Assembly (NCBI RefSeq): GCF_000719975.1
Contig: NZ_JOIJ01000014.1
Location: 1 to 64,000, forward strand
Length of the DNA stretch: 64,000 bases
From: Prauserella rugosa
Lineage (GTDB): Bacteria > Actinomycetota > Actinomycetes > Mycobacteriales > Pseudonocardiaceae
Reading direction: 5' to 3'
Below are positions 16,628-25,547 of the stretch, one piece after another (positions within the stretch are counted from its first letter, which is position 1; each line of letters starts with the position of its first letter). A program made the position numbers and the translations under genes. The notes under the pieces are model-generated. The model was not told the origin of the DNA, ran no database searches, and worked only from the letters and a program-made list of their open reading frames with translations.

Positions 16628-17899
16628 GTGCACAACGCAGAACACGCCTCTCCCGCGACCGCCGCGACGTCGGCGCCGCCTCGTGAGGAGCAGGCGCCTG
16701 CACCCGAGCTGCTCACCGAGCCGGCAGGCGGCACTCCTCCGGTCATCGACGACGTCGACGCACTCCGCGCGGCGTGCGAGCGCCTCACCGCGGGCACGGG
16801 CCCGTTCGCGGTCGACACCGAACGTGCGTCCGGCTACCGCTACTGGCCGAAGGCCTATCTCGTCCAGATCCGCCGGGACGGCGCGGGCACGCTGCTCATC
16901 GACCCGGTCCCGCTCGCCGAGCACCTCCAACCGCTGGCGGAGGTCCTGGGCGAGGCCGAATGGGTCCTGCACGCCGCCTCCCAGGACCTGCCGTGCCTGG
17001 CCGAACTGGGTCTGACACCGCCGTCGCTGTTCGACACCGAACTCGCCGGCCGCCTGGCCGGACACGAGCGGGTCGCGCTCGGCACGCTCGTCGAGAAGCT
17101 GCTGGGGTACACCCTGGAGAAGGGCCACAGCGCCGCCGACTGGTCGAAACGACCGCTCCCCCGCGACTGGCTCAACTACGCCGCACTGGACGTCGAACTC
17201 CTGGTTCCGCTGCGCGACACGCTCGAACGCGAGCTCGACGAGCAGGGCAAACTCGACTGGGCGCGCCAGGAGTTCGAGGCCGTCCGCACCGCTCCCGCGC
17301 CCGCCCCACGGGCCGAGCCGTGGCGCCGCACGTCCGGGGTGCACAAGGTGCGCACGGCGCGGGGCCTGGCGGCGGTACGCGCGCTGTGGGAGGCCCGCGA
17401 CGAGATGGCGCGCAAGCGGGACCGCGCGCCGAGCCGCGTGCTACCCGACAGTGCGATCATCAACGCGGTGCTGTCGGACCCGGGCACGACCGAGGCACTG
17501 CAGGCGCTGCCGGTGTTCGGCGGCCGGGTGCAGCGCCGGTACGCCGCGATGTGGCTCAAACACCTCAAGGCGGCGAAGGAGCTGCCCGCCGACCAGCTGC
17601 CGAGCACGGCGAATCACCACGACGGGCCCCCGCCGGTCAACCGCTGGGGCGACAAGGATCCCGACGCCGCGGCACGCCTCGCCGCGGCGCGCACCGCGCT
17701 GAGCGACATCGCCGAGCGGCACACGCTGCCGGTGGAGAACCTCCTGCTGCCCGATCTGCTGCGGCGCACCTGCTGGCGCCCACCCGCCGACCGCTCGCCC
17801 GAGGGCGTCGCGGCCGTGCTCACCGACGGCGGCGCGCGGCAGTGGCAGGTCGATCTCACGGCCGAGGCGCTCAGCGCCGCCCTGCACGCCAGCGCCTGA
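16628..17899 (+). CDS. Ribonuclease D-like 3'-5' exonuclease with HRDC domain
   Basis: A 423-residue protein with a DEDD exonuclease domain: D63/E65 (AVDTE), D120 (HAASQDLPCL), Y184 and D188 (NYAALDVELL). An HRDC domain follows, starting near residue 245 (RGLAAVRALWEARDEMARK). The C-terminal part (about 330-423) resembles the second helical domain seen in actinobacterial homologues. It likely matures or degrades structured RNA. GTG 16628 is used; the first ~40 residues are Ala/Pro-rich. It matches Rv2681. Confidence 0.9.
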   Translation: MHNAEHASPATAATSAPPREEQAPAPELLTEPAGGTPPVIDDVDALRAACERLTAGTGPFAVDTERASGYRYWPKAYLVQIRRDGAGTLLIDPVPLAEHLQPLAEVLGEAEWVLHAASQDLPCLAELGLTPPSLFDTELAGRLAGHERVALGTLVEKLLGYTLEKGHSAADWSKRPLPRDWLNYAALDVELLVPLRDTLERELDEQGKLDWARQEFEAVRTAPAPAPRAEPWRRTSGVHKVRTARGLAAVRALWEARDEMARKRDRAPSRVLPDSAIINAVLSDPGTTEALQALPVFGGRVQRRYAAMWLKHLKAAKELPADQLPSTANHHDGPPPVNRWGDKDPDAAARLAAARTALSDIAERHTLPVENLLLPDLLRRTCWRPPADRSPEGVAAVLTDGGARQWQVDLTAEALSAALHASA

Positions 17900-18009
17900 C
17901 CGGGCAGGATCGGCTCGGACGCGCGGCTCCGGGCGGGCTCCCGCGTCGCGCGTCACCGGAGTGGGCGAGCCCACCCTGCACGATCCCAGGAAGCGGGACT
18001 ACCATCGCG

Positions 18010-18025
18010 GTTACCGGCCGGTAAC
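18010..18025. promoter_or_regulatory. Perfect 16-bp palindrome upstream of fadA (TetR-type operator candidate)
   Basis: GTTACCGGCCGGTAAC is fully self-complementary and lies 47 bp before the fadA start. A -10-like TACCAT (18000-18005) stands just upstream, so transcription would start inside the palindrome, an ideal place for a repressor. Fatty-acid oxidation operons of actinobacteria are often controlled by acyl-CoA-responsive TetR proteins. The regulator itself is not in this window. Confidence 0.65.
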
Positions 18026-18072
18026 AAAGGCGTCGGCCGGGTCTCGAGTTCCCACTTCCCGAAGGAGCACCC

Positions 18073-19290
18073 GTGTCCGCACCCGCGCGCACCGTTGCCT
18101 TCGTCGACGGGGTACGAACCCCCTTCGGCAAGGCGGGCGACAAGGGCATCTACGCCAACACGCGGGCCGACGATCTGGTCGTCAAGGTCATCCGCGAGCT
18201 GCTGCGCCGCCACCCCGAGCTTCCGCCGGAGCGCGTCGACGACGTCGCGATCGCCGCGACCACGCAGATCGGTGACCAGGGCCTGACCATCGGCCGCACC
18301 GCCGCCCTGCTGGCCGGCCTGCCGAAGTCCGTCCCCGGCTACTCGATCGACCGCATGTGCGCAGGCGCCATGACCGCCGTCACCTCGGTGGCGGGTGGCA
18401 TCGCCTTCGGCGCCTACGACGTCGCGATCGCCGGCGGCGTCGAGCACATGGGCAGGCACCCGATGGGTGAGGGCGTGGACCCGAACCCGCGGTTCATGTC
18501 CGACAAGATCGTCGACCCGTCCGCGCTGGTGATGGGCCAGACCGCGGAGAACGTCCACGACCGCTTCCCCGCCATCACCAAGGAGCGCTGCGACGCCTAC
18601 GCCGTGCGCAGCCAGGAGCGCTACGCCGACGCCGTCAAGGCCGGCAAGATCGGCCCCGAGTTCGTGCCGGTCGCCACCCGCCACCCCGAGCTGGGCTGGG
18701 GCCTGGCCACCGAGGACGAGCCGCCGCGCCCGGGCACCACGATGGAGAGCCTGGCCGGTCTCAAGACTCCGTTCCGTCCGCACGGCCGGGTCACCGCGGG
18801 CAACGCCGCCGGCCTGAACGACGGTGCCACCGGTGCGCTGCTGGCGGGCGAGGACACCGCTCGCGAGCTGGGTCTGCCGGTCGGCATGCGCATGGTGGGT
18901 TACTCCTTCGCAGGCGTCGAGCCCGAGGTGATGGGTATCGGCCCGGTCCCGGCGACCGAGAAGGCACTCGCGCGTGCCGGACTGTCCATCTCGGACATCG
19001 GACTGTTCGAGATCAACGAGGCGTTCGCCGTCCAGGTGCTGTCCTTCCTGGACCACTTCGGCATCGACGACGAGGACCCGCGGGTCAACCAGTGGGGCGG
19101 CGCGATCGCCTGCGGTCACCCGCTCGCGTCGTCGGGCGTGCGGCTGATGACCCAGCTGTCGCGTCAGTTCGCCGAGCGCCCCGACGTGCGCTACGGCATG
19201 ACGACCATGTGCATCGGGATCGGCATGGGCGGAACCGTCATCTGGGAGAACCCGCACTTCAACGGCAACAACGGGGAGGGCGACAAGTGA
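18073..19290 (+). CDS. fadA: Acetyl-CoA C-acyltransferase (thiolase) FadA
   Basis: A 405-residue degradative thiolase that cleaves 3-ketoacyl-CoA to acetyl-CoA and a shortened acyl-CoA, the last step of beta-oxidation. The acylated cysteine is C96 (SIDRMCAGAM). The NEAFA motif, the GHPLASSG histidine motif near 349 and the second cysteine in CIGIGMGG near 380 are intact. GTG 18073 follows the Shine-Dalgarno-like GAAGGAG. Its TGA stop overlaps the GTG of fadB by four bases, so the two subunits of the trifunctional complex are translationally coupled. Confidence 0.95.
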   Translation: MSAPARTVAFVDGVRTPFGKAGDKGIYANTRADDLVVKVIRELLRRHPELPPERVDDVAIAATTQIGDQGLTIGRTAALLAGLPKSVPGYSIDRMCAGAMTAVTSVAGGIAFGAYDVAIAGGVEHMGRHPMGEGVDPNPRFMSDKIVDPSALVMGQTAENVHDRFPAITKERCDAYAVRSQERYADAVKAGKIGPEFVPVATRHPELGWGLATEDEPPRPGTTMESLAGLKTPFRPHGRVTAGNAAGLNDGATGALLAGEDTARELGLPVGMRMVGYSFAGVEPEVMGIGPVPATEKALARAGLSISDIGLFEINEAFAVQVLSFLDHFGIDDEDPRVNQWGGAIACGHPLASSGVRLMTQLSRQFAERPDVRYGMTTMCIGIGMGGTVIWENPHFNGNNGEGDK

Positions 19291-21395
19291 TTTCCGCCGA
19301 GCAGGCCGCGCAGGCCTTTCCCGACGAGGTCGTCACCCGCGCCGTGACGCGCCTGGTCTCCGTGCCCGGTCTCGACAAGCCGGTCGCGCTCATCACGATC
19401 GACAACGGCCACGACCACACGCGCCCGTCCACGTTCGGCCCGCAGAGCCTGGTGAGCCTCGCGGCCGCGTTCGACGAGGCGGCCGCGTCCGACCCGGCCG
19501 CAATCGCGGTGACCGGCAAGCCGTTCGTGTTCGCCGTGGGCGCCGATCTGTCCGGTGTGGAGCAGGTGTCCGATCCCGAGCTGGCCCGCCAGATCGCGCA
19601 GACCGGCCACGACGTGTTCCGCAAGTTCACCGAGTCGCCGGTGCCGACGTTCGCCTTCGTCAACGGGGCGGTGATGGGCGGCGGGCTCGAACTCGCGCTG
19701 TCGTGCCACTACCGCACGATGGCCGACAACGTCGCCGCCATCGCCCTTCCCGAGGTCTTCCTCGGCCTGTTCCCGGGGTGGGGCGGCACGCAGTTGCTGC
19801 CGAACCTCGCCGGACCGGACGCCGCCGTGTCGGTGATCATCGAGAACGCGCTCAACCAGAACAAGATGCTCAAGCCGAAGCAGGCCGCCGAGCTGGGCAT
19901 CACCGACGAGCTGCTGCCCTCGGCCGATTACCTCGAGCAGTCGCTGCTGTGGCTGGCGAAGGTCGTCCGCGGGGAGGTCACGCCCGCCCGCAGGGAGATC
20001 GACCGCGGCGACGAGTGGGACGCGGCCATGGCCAGGGCGAAGGCCGTCGTGGCCGGCAAGACGAAGGGCGCCTCGCCCGGCGCGGAGAAGGCCCTCGAAC
20101 TGCTGGAGCTGGCCCGTACCGCGGACCTCGAGTCCGGCTACGCCGCCGAGACGGAGGCCCTGGCCGAGCTCCTGATGTCGGATTCGCTGCGGGCCGGGCT
20201 GTACTCGTTCAACCTCGTCAACAAGCGGGCGAAGAAGCCCGCGGGCGCACCGGACAAGTCGCTGGCGCGGCAGGTCGGCAAGGTGGGCATCGTCGGCGCG
20301 GGCCTGATGGCCAGCCAGCTGGCGCTGCTGTTCGTCCGCAGGCTGAAGGTTCCGGTCGTGCTCACCGACGTCGACCAGGAGCGCGTCGACAAGGGCGTGT
20401 CCTATGTGCACACCGAGATCGACAAGCTGCTCGACAAGAAGCGCATCGGGCAGGACGAGGCGAACCGGTTGAAGGCGCTGGTGTCCGGGTCGCTGGACAA
20501 GGCGGCGTTCGCGGACGCGGGCTTCGTCATCGAGGCGGTCTTCGAGGACATGGGTGTCAAGCGCCAGGTGTTCGCCGAGGTCGAGCAGCACGTCTCGCCC
20601 GAGTGCGTGCTGGCGACCAACACCTCGTCGCTGTCGATCACGCAGATGGCCGCCGAGCTCGAGCACCCGGAACGGGTCGTCGGCTTCCACTTCTTCAACC
20701 CGGTCGCGGTGCTGCCGCTGCTGGAGATCGTGCGCGGGGAGAAGACCGACGACGCGACCCTGGCGACGGCGTTCTCGGTCGGCAAGCAGCTGAAGAAGTC
20801 GAGCGTGCTGGTCAAGGACGCGCCCGCCTTCGTGGTGAATCGAGTGCTGACGCGGTTCCTCGGCGAGGTGCTGGCGACCGTGGACGAGGGCACGCCGTTC
20901 GACGTGGCCGACGCGGCGCTCGACCCGCTGGGCCTGCCGATGTCGCCGATGACGTTGCTGCAGCTGGTCGGCCCGCCGGTGGCGCTGCACGTGGCCGAGA
21001 CGATGCACGAGGCCTTCCCTGACCGGTTCGGGGTGAGCGACAACCTCAAGCGGTTCGTCGAGGCGGGCAAGTCCGCCGTGTGGCAGTGGGACTCGTCCGG
21101 CGCGCAGACCGTCGACCCCGAGGTCGCCGAGCTGTGGCAGCAGGGCGATGCTCCGTCGACGGCCGAGCAGGTGCGCGACCGCGCACTGGCCGCGTTGGCT
21201 GAGGAGATCCGCATCATGCTCGACGAGGGTGTGGTCGCCGAGGCGCAGGACATCGACCTGTGCATGATCCTCGGCGCCGGGTGGCCGTTCTGGCTGGGTG
21301 GCATCACCCCGTACCTGGACCGTGCGGGCGTGTCGGAGAAGGTCGCCGGCAAGCCCTTCCTCGCTCCGGGCGTGGCGTCGGTCCCCACGGCGTGA
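19287..21395 (+). CDS. fadB: Beta-oxidation multifunctional protein FadB (enoyl-CoA hydratase / 3-hydroxyacyl-CoA dehydrogenase)
   Basis: A 702-residue fusion enzyme. The N-terminal crotonase domain (about 1-200) has catalytic glutamates E135 (GGGLELALS) and E156 (ALPEVFLG). The central NAD domain begins at KVGIVGAGLMASQLAL (332-347). The dehydrogenase catalytic His-Glu pair is in VVGFHFFNPV and following residues, and the C-terminal helical domain completes it. It hydrates enoyl-CoA and oxidises 3-hydroxyacyl-CoA, then passes product to FadA. GTG 19287 shares GTGA with the fadA stop, with GGGGAGG as Shine-Dalgarno. A strong terminator (21408-21445) ends the operon. Confidence 0.95.
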   Translation: MISAEQAAQAFPDEVVTRAVTRLVSVPGLDKPVALITIDNGHDHTRPSTFGPQSLVSLAAAFDEAAASDPAAIAVTGKPFVFAVGADLSGVEQVSDPELARQIAQTGHDVFRKFTESPVPTFAFVNGAVMGGGLELALSCHYRTMADNVAAIALPEVFLGLFPGWGGTQLLPNLAGPDAAVSVIIENALNQNKMLKPKQAAELGITDELLPSADYLEQSLLWLAKVVRGEVTPARREIDRGDEWDAAMARAKAVVAGKTKGASPGAEKALELLELARTADLESGYAAETEALAELLMSDSLRAGLYSFNLVNKRAKKPAGAPDKSLARQVGKVGIVGAGLMASQLALLFVRRLKVPVVLTDVDQERVDKGVSYVHTEIDKLLDKKRIGQDEANRLKALVSGSLDKAAFADAGFVIEAVFEDMGVKRQVFAEVEQHVSPECVLATNTSSLSITQMAAELEHPERVVGFHFFNPVAVLPLLEIVRGEKTDDATLATAFSVGKQLKKSSVLVKDAPAFVVNRVLTRFLGEVLATVDEGTPFDVADAALDPLGLPMSPMTLLQLVGPPVALHVAETMHEAFPDRFGVSDNLKRFVEAGKSAVWQWDSSGAQTVDPEVAELWQQGDAPSTAEQVRDRALAALAEEIRIMLDEGVVAEAQDIDLCMILGAGWPFWLGGITPYLDRAGVSEKVAGKPFLAPGVASVPTA

Positions 21396-21407
21396 GGTGA
21401 ACCGACC

Positions 21408-21445
21408 ACGGTGGGGCCGTGGACAGCCGCCCACGGCCCCACCGT
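21408..21445 (+). terminator. Terminator of the fadAB operon
   Basis: A perfect 15-bp stem (ACGGTGGGGCCGTGG / CCACGGCCCCACCGT) with an 8-base loop starts 12 bases after the fadB stop. The sequence after it is locally AT-rich (ATTGGTCGTTATACG). It may also act on the convergent peptidase transcript. Its last three bases are the first bases of a 21-bp repeat. Confidence 0.8.
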
Positions 21446-21463
21446 ATTGGTCGTTATACGAAG
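21443..21463 (+). repeat. 21-bp direct repeat, left copy, flanking the C69-like gene
   Basis: CGTATTGGTCGTTATACGAA plus G lies between the fadAB terminator and the peptidase stop. The copy at 23506-23526 matches 19 of 21 bases in the same orientation. Each copy contains an inverted repeat (CGTAT...ATACG) around GGTCGT. This AT-rich motif is unlike the surrounding sequence. Confidence 0.75.
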
Positions 21464-21478
21464 ATCCGGTTCAGCCGG

Positions 21479-23359
21479 TCAGCCTCCGGAATTCTCCAAC
21501 CGTTCCCAGGCACGCTCGACCTGGGAGCGCACTCCGGCTCCGTTCCCACTGTTGCCGGGGGCGGCCTCCTGCACGGCGCGCAGGAACTCCTCCTTCGACA
21601 CCTGCGACAGCGGAAGCGGCAGCGAACCGGCCCGAGCGGCGTAGGCACCGTGCTCACGCGGGAAGTCGTCGAGCCCCTCGCGATAGCAGAACGAGATCCC
21701 GTCGGCGTCGCCTTCGAGGCCTCCGCCGCGGTTCATGCTCTGACTCTCCGGCCGCGCGGTCTCCCCGGGCAAGTCACGTCCGGACGGCATTCGGATGCCG
21801 AACTTCTCGCGCGTCTGGTCCTCCACGGCGCCGACGAGGCGGTCGCCGAGTCGCAGACCGTCGGCCAGCCGGCCTCCCACGTAGTCGGTGAGATATCGCT
21901 CGGCGTCGCCGGTCCGTCCCGCCGCGTACGCCCGCGCGGCCCTGCCGGCGACGCGGTCCTGTTCGGACAGCAGCTCGTCCTCGAACCTCTCGATCTCGGC
22001 CGTCACCGGCTTGTAGAACGTCTCCGGATGCTCACAGGTGTGATACATGAGCCGCTTGAACGTCCTGGTCGCGTACTCGGTCGCCTCGAGTGGCGCGTAG
22101 TCGGCCGCGATGTGCGTGGACGCGGTCTCGCTGGTCAGGTACCGGTGCTGCTTGAACTCCGGCGGCACGTCCCTGGCTCCGATGTAGACCGGCACGTACG
22201 GGGTGGTGACCGCTCCCGTGACCGCCGTCCACAGTGCGTTCAGTCCCTTGTGGTCGGGATCGGACAGCTGCGCGACCTGTCCGTAGCCAGCGCGGTCGTG
22301 CGACCAGCGCGGATCACGCACGTAGGCCAGCATGTCCTCGAGCGAGACCGGTCCGAGGTCCTCGGCCAGTTCGCGCTCGAGCTCACCCTGCACGTTGGCT
22401 CCCCACGGGTGCGTGGGGGTGACCTCGCGTTCGTTCGGCTGCCAGCCGCCGTAGACGGCCTGCGGGTCGAACTCGTCCTGTGTGGACGGATCGAACCAGC
22501 CCTGCTCGGTGGCGTAGTCGATGAAGTTGTCGGAGGCGAGGAACTCGTCGGGCCGGTCCTGGTAGTCCAGCGGCAGCGGGTCGAGGTAGCCGGGATAGGA
22601 CACCCGGGCCTCGTCCGGGCCGAGTCGCTGCGCGGCCCACAGCCCCTGACTTCCGCCGTAGTTGACGAGGACCCAGCCCTCGTTCTCGTCGGCGAACAGG
22701 TGCGAGTTGCCGCCGTAGGTGGAGAACCCGTACTTGTCGATCAGCCCGCCGACGATCTCCACGGCCTCACGCGCGCTCGTCGCCCGTTCCATGGCGATGC
22801 GCGACAGGTCGCTGTAGTTGGGACCGGTCTGCGGGTTGTCGGTCTTGTCGAGCAGGCGGTCGCTGGTCGGCGACCACACGTCGCGGGCCGCGACGCCGTG
22901 CTCGTTGAGCCCGCCGTTGGTCAGCGGTGCGGGAAACCCGGCGAACTCGGAGTAGTTGGAGGAGATGTACTTCGCGGTGCGCCGGGCCTGTGGGATCTCG
23001 GTGAGCTCGCCCGGATAGTCGGCGTCCTCGGTCACCCCGACCGTCGTCGTGGCGCCCTCGTCGAAGCGGCGCTCGGGCACGATCTCCAACCAGTGGCTCG
23101 ACGGCTCGTGTCCGAACCCGCCGAGCAGTGTCGCACCGTCCTCGGTCAGGTTCTTGCCGACGTAGAACGCGATGCTCTTCGTCGGTGCATCCGGCCGTGG
23201 CAGCGCGTGGCCCCCGTCGGCGACGGGACTGCCGGGGGCCGAGCCGGCCGCGGAGCTCGGCACGACCACGAGCCCGGCCGCCACCAGCACACTGAGCGCC
23301 GCTCCGGCGCACCGTTTCACCATCCGCGGGCGCCGATGGCCCGCTGCTGTCGTACGCAC
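21479..23359 (-). CDS. Secreted C69-family dipeptidase-like hydrolase, cysteine nucleophile absent
   Basis: A 626-residue exported protein with an N-terminal signal peptide (KR, then hydrophobic AGAALSVLVAAGLVVV) and the peptidase C69 (N-terminal nucleophile) fold. The mature start reads TKSIAFYVGKNLTEDG, followed by GGFGHEPSSHWLEIVP, NGGLNEHGVAARD and YGGNSHLFADENEGWVLVN, as in the family. Classical C69 enzymes expose a cysteine at about this position; here Ser62 is the nearest candidate and no cysteine exists in the N-terminal part of the mature protein. It may be a serine-type variant or inactive. GTG 23359 has AGGAAGG 7 bases upstream. The gene alone is bracketed by two near-identical 21-bp repeats. 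Confidence 0.85.
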   Translation of the reverse strand: MRTTAAGHRRPRMVKRCAGAALSVLVAAGLVVVPSSAAGSAPGSPVADGGHALPRPDAPTKSIAFYVGKNLTEDGATLLGGFGHEPSSHWLEIVPERRFDEGATTTVGVTEDADYPGELTEIPQARRTAKYISSNYSEFAGFPAPLTNGGLNEHGVAARDVWSPTSDRLLDKTDNPQTGPNYSDLSRIAMERATSAREAVEIVGGLIDKYGFSTYGGNSHLFADENEGWVLVNYGGSQGLWAAQRLGPDEARVSYPGYLDPLPLDYQDRPDEFLASDNFIDYATEQGWFDPSTQDEFDPQAVYGGWQPNEREVTPTHPWGANVQGELERELAEDLGPVSLEDMLAYVRDPRWSHDRAGYGQVAQLSDPDHKGLNALWTAVTGAVTTPYVPVYIGARDVPPEFKQHRYLTSETASTHIAADYAPLEATEYATRTFKRLMYHTCEHPETFYKPVTAEIERFEDELLSEQDRVAGRAARAYAAGRTGDAERYLTDYVGGRLADGLRLGDRLVGAVEDQTREKFGIRMPSGRDLPGETARPESQSMNRGGGLEGDADGISFCYREGLDDFPREHGAYAARAGSLPLPLSQVSKEEFLRAVQEAAPGNSGNGAGVRSQVERAWERLENSGG

Positions 23360-23505
23360 GATGGTTCCTTCCTCTCGGCGAACGTCCCGAGGAAGTTAGC
23401 AATGCGTACAAATGAAACCGAGCGGAATACTCCGTCCGTGCGACCCAGAACCGTCACACTGACACGGAGTGCGAGGAGTCGTTCACCGCAGGCACACGGC
23501 GGCCG

Positions 23506-23526
23506 CGTATAGGTCGTTATACGAGG
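23506..23526 (+). repeat. 21-bp direct repeat, right copy, flanking the C69-like gene
   Basis: CGTATAGGTCGTTATACGAG plus G lies in the 269-bp region between the divergent peptidase and lipoprotein genes. It differs from the left copy (21443-21463) at two positions only. A second shared motif follows both copies, CCGGTTCAGCCGG at 21466-21478 and CCGGTTTAGCCG at 23567-23578. Confidence 0.75.
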
Positions 23527-23628
23527 CAGGTACGACGCCTGCCCGTCGCTGGTTACCAGAAACAACCGGTTTAGCCGCCCTGCCCAGGGACATCCTGGGA
23601 TTCAACCGACAGGACCGGGGGTGGACCG

Positions 23629-24372
23629 ATGGAACGTCGACACCTGGCGGCGGGCGCCGCACTGGCTCTCGTGGCCGTCGTCGGGTGCACCAAGGACGAC
23701 CGGCAGACGCCCGAACATGCAGGCGGCGCTGCGCCGCCCAGGACCTCGGACGCGTTCGAGGAGTACCGCAGGCAGGTCAACAAGGCCGGCGGCGACGAAC
23801 ACGGCCGGCCCATACCGGCCGATGACACGGCACGCCAGGAGTTCCACGCGGGCAAGGCGGCTCTCTGCCGGATGTCGAAAGCCGACCTGCAAACCCTCAA
23901 GGACATGAGCGGTTTCGCGGATTTTCCGGCCGAGGGCCGGGAGTCACTGGAGGCACGAAAACAGCAGGCGCAGCGGCTGGCGAACCTGATCGGCGCCATG
24001 TGGGAGTACGGATGCGGAAACGGCCACGACGACGAGCTGTACCGCCCTCGTGCCGTGACGAACGACCCGATCGAACCCATGCCCGATCTGTCCATCCCGG
24101 AGCCTCCCTCGGACTGGCCTGCGCCTGCCGAGGGTCAGCCATGGCCGGACTGGCCGGGCGCCGTGTACACCCTCGGCGACTGCGACCCGGCTCTGCGTGC
24201 CTGGCAGCTACGGATGAACGTGTACGGCTACGACTTCGAGGGGACCGGCTGCTACGGCGAGAAGACCGAGGCTGCGGTGCTCGATCTGCAAGCCGCCAAC
24301 GGGCTGCCGACCTCCGGCAAGCTCGGGCCGGAAACCTGGAACTCCGCATGGGTGGGCGTGGCGCCGAGGTAA
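23629..24372 (+). CDS. Lipoprotein with a C-terminal peptidoglycan-binding domain
   Basis: A 247-residue lipoprotein with lipobox AVVGC (Cys20). The middle part is polar and helical with no recognised family (25-150). The C-terminal part (about 178-245), beginning YTLGDCDPALRAWQLRM and including GCYGEKTEAAVLDLQAANGL, is a PG_binding_1-type domain. The protein is probably anchored in the membrane and bound to peptidoglycan. ATG 23629 is used. It is divergent from the C69-like gene and shares its 269-bp promoter region, which holds one of the 21-bp repeats. Confidence 0.8.
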   Translation: MERRHLAAGAALALVAVVGCTKDDRQTPEHAGGAAPPRTSDAFEEYRRQVNKAGGDEHGRPIPADDTARQEFHAGKAALCRMSKADLQTLKDMSGFADFPAEGRESLEARKQQAQRLANLIGAMWEYGCGNGHDDELYRPRAVTNDPIEPMPDLSIPEPPSDWPAPAEGQPWPDWPGAVYTLGDCDPALRAWQLRMNVYGYDFEGTGCYGEKTEAAVLDLQAANGLPTSGKLGPETWNSAWVGVAPR

Positions 24373-24410
24373 GACTGTTCCGGGGCGGAAGCCGACTCGA
24401 CCACGGGGAC

Positions 24411-25547
24411 TCAGGTAGCGGCCGGCAGGTGCACCGTGACCGACAGGCCGCCGCCCACCACCGGCTCGGCGGAGACCGTGCCGCGGTGCGCCTCGGCGGC
24501 CGCGCGCACGATCGACAGGCCCAGTCCCGCGCCCGACCGTGCCGTCCTCGCGACCCCGGCCCTGCGGAACGGCTCGAACAGCTCCGTGACCGTGCCGGGG
24601 TCCAGCAGCGGACCCGAGGAGCGCACCGTCAACGCCGTGCGCCGCTCCCCCGCCGCGGTCGTGACCTCGATCCAGCCCCCGTCGACGTTGTGCCGCACGG
24701 CGTTCTCCAGCAGGTTCCCCGCGACCCGTTCGAGCAGCGCCGCATCGCCGGTCGTCGCCGCGGGCGCGAGGCGCAGGTCGATACCCAGTTCACGGCGTGC
24801 GGCCTCCGCCTCGACCGCGCTCCAGGCGCGCTGGACCACCTCGGACAGCTCGACCCGCTCGGTGAGCACGAGCCCGGCCCCGTCGGTGCGCGCGAGCAGC
24901 AACAGCGAGGAGACGAGCCGTTCGGCGCGTTCGGTCGCGTCGCGCACCACCTCGGCCATGCGGCGCAGCTCGGCCTCGTCGGCGTCCTCATCGGACAGTG
25001 TGACGTCGAGTTCGGTGCGGATGACCGACAACGGGGTCCGCAACTCGTGACTCGCATTGGCCACGAAGTGCCGCTGCGCGTCGAACGCCGACTGCAGACG
25101 GTCCAGCATCGCGTCGATCGTGCGCGCCAGCTGTGCCAGCTCGTCGCGTGTGGACACCTCACCGATGCGCTCGCCCATGGACTCGCCGGACAACCGCTCG
25201 GCGGTGTCGGTGATGTCGCGCAGCGGCTGCAGGACCCGCGAGGTGAACGTCCACGCCAGGATGCCGGCGGCGGCCACGACGAAACAGAACGCGATCCCAC
25301 CGGCGACCACGACCCGGCCACGTGCCTGGTCCCGCAGGTGCTCGGCGAGATCCGCCGCCTTCACGTGCACCCCGTCGACCTCGACGATCGTGCCGGGCGG
25401 CAACTGGGGAACCCCGGCCACGGCGTCACCGACCAACGTCCACGCGAGCCACAGCAACAACGCGCTGACGATCGCGACGAGCACCGTCGCGAGGATCGTG
25501 ATACGGGCGCGGAGACCGCGCGCCGGGATTCCCGTACGTCCGAGCAC
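24411..25547 (-). CDS. Sensor histidine kinase
   Basis: A 378-residue membrane histidine kinase of the OmpR-partner type. Transmembrane helices are at about 16-38 and 79-100, enclosing a short ~40-residue extracellular loop. HAMP follows (103-155), then the phospho-acceptor H167 in VANASHELRTPLS, the N box GNLLENAVRHN and the G box GAGLGLSIVR. The short sensor loop suggests sensing in or near the membrane. The start is GTG 25547, immediately after the TAA stop of the regulator gene with no gap, so both are translated from one transcript. Confidence 0.92.
   Translation of the reverse strand: MLGRTGIPARGLRARITILATVLVAIVSALLLWLAWTLVGDAVAGVPQLPPGTIVEVDGVHVKAADLAEHLRDQARGRVVVAGGIAFCFVVAAAGILAWTFTSRVLQPLRDITDTAERLSGESMGERIGEVSTRDELAQLARTIDAMLDRLQSAFDAQRHFVANASHELRTPLSVIRTELDVTLSDEDADEAELRRMAEVVRDATERAERLVSSLLLLARTDGAGLVLTERVELSEVVQRAWSAVEAEAARRELGIDLRLAPAATTGDAALLERVAGNLLENAVRHNVDGGWIEVTTAAGERRTALTVRSSGPLLDPGTVTELFEPFRRAGVARTARSGAGLGLSIVRAAAEAHRGTVSAEPVVGGGLSVTVHLPAAT

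Noticed and set aside
19191..21434. A 747-codon open frame on the minus strand opposite fadB
   Set aside because: It is the mirror of a high-GC gene with strong domain support. The peptide is Arg/His/Gly-rich with no motif; such long antisense frames are expected at this GC content.
21443..23526. Classical attachment sites of an integrated element
   Set aside because: The repeats are direct and suggestive, but no integrase, excisionase or tRNA is present and only one gene lies between them. I kept the repeats but not the att label.
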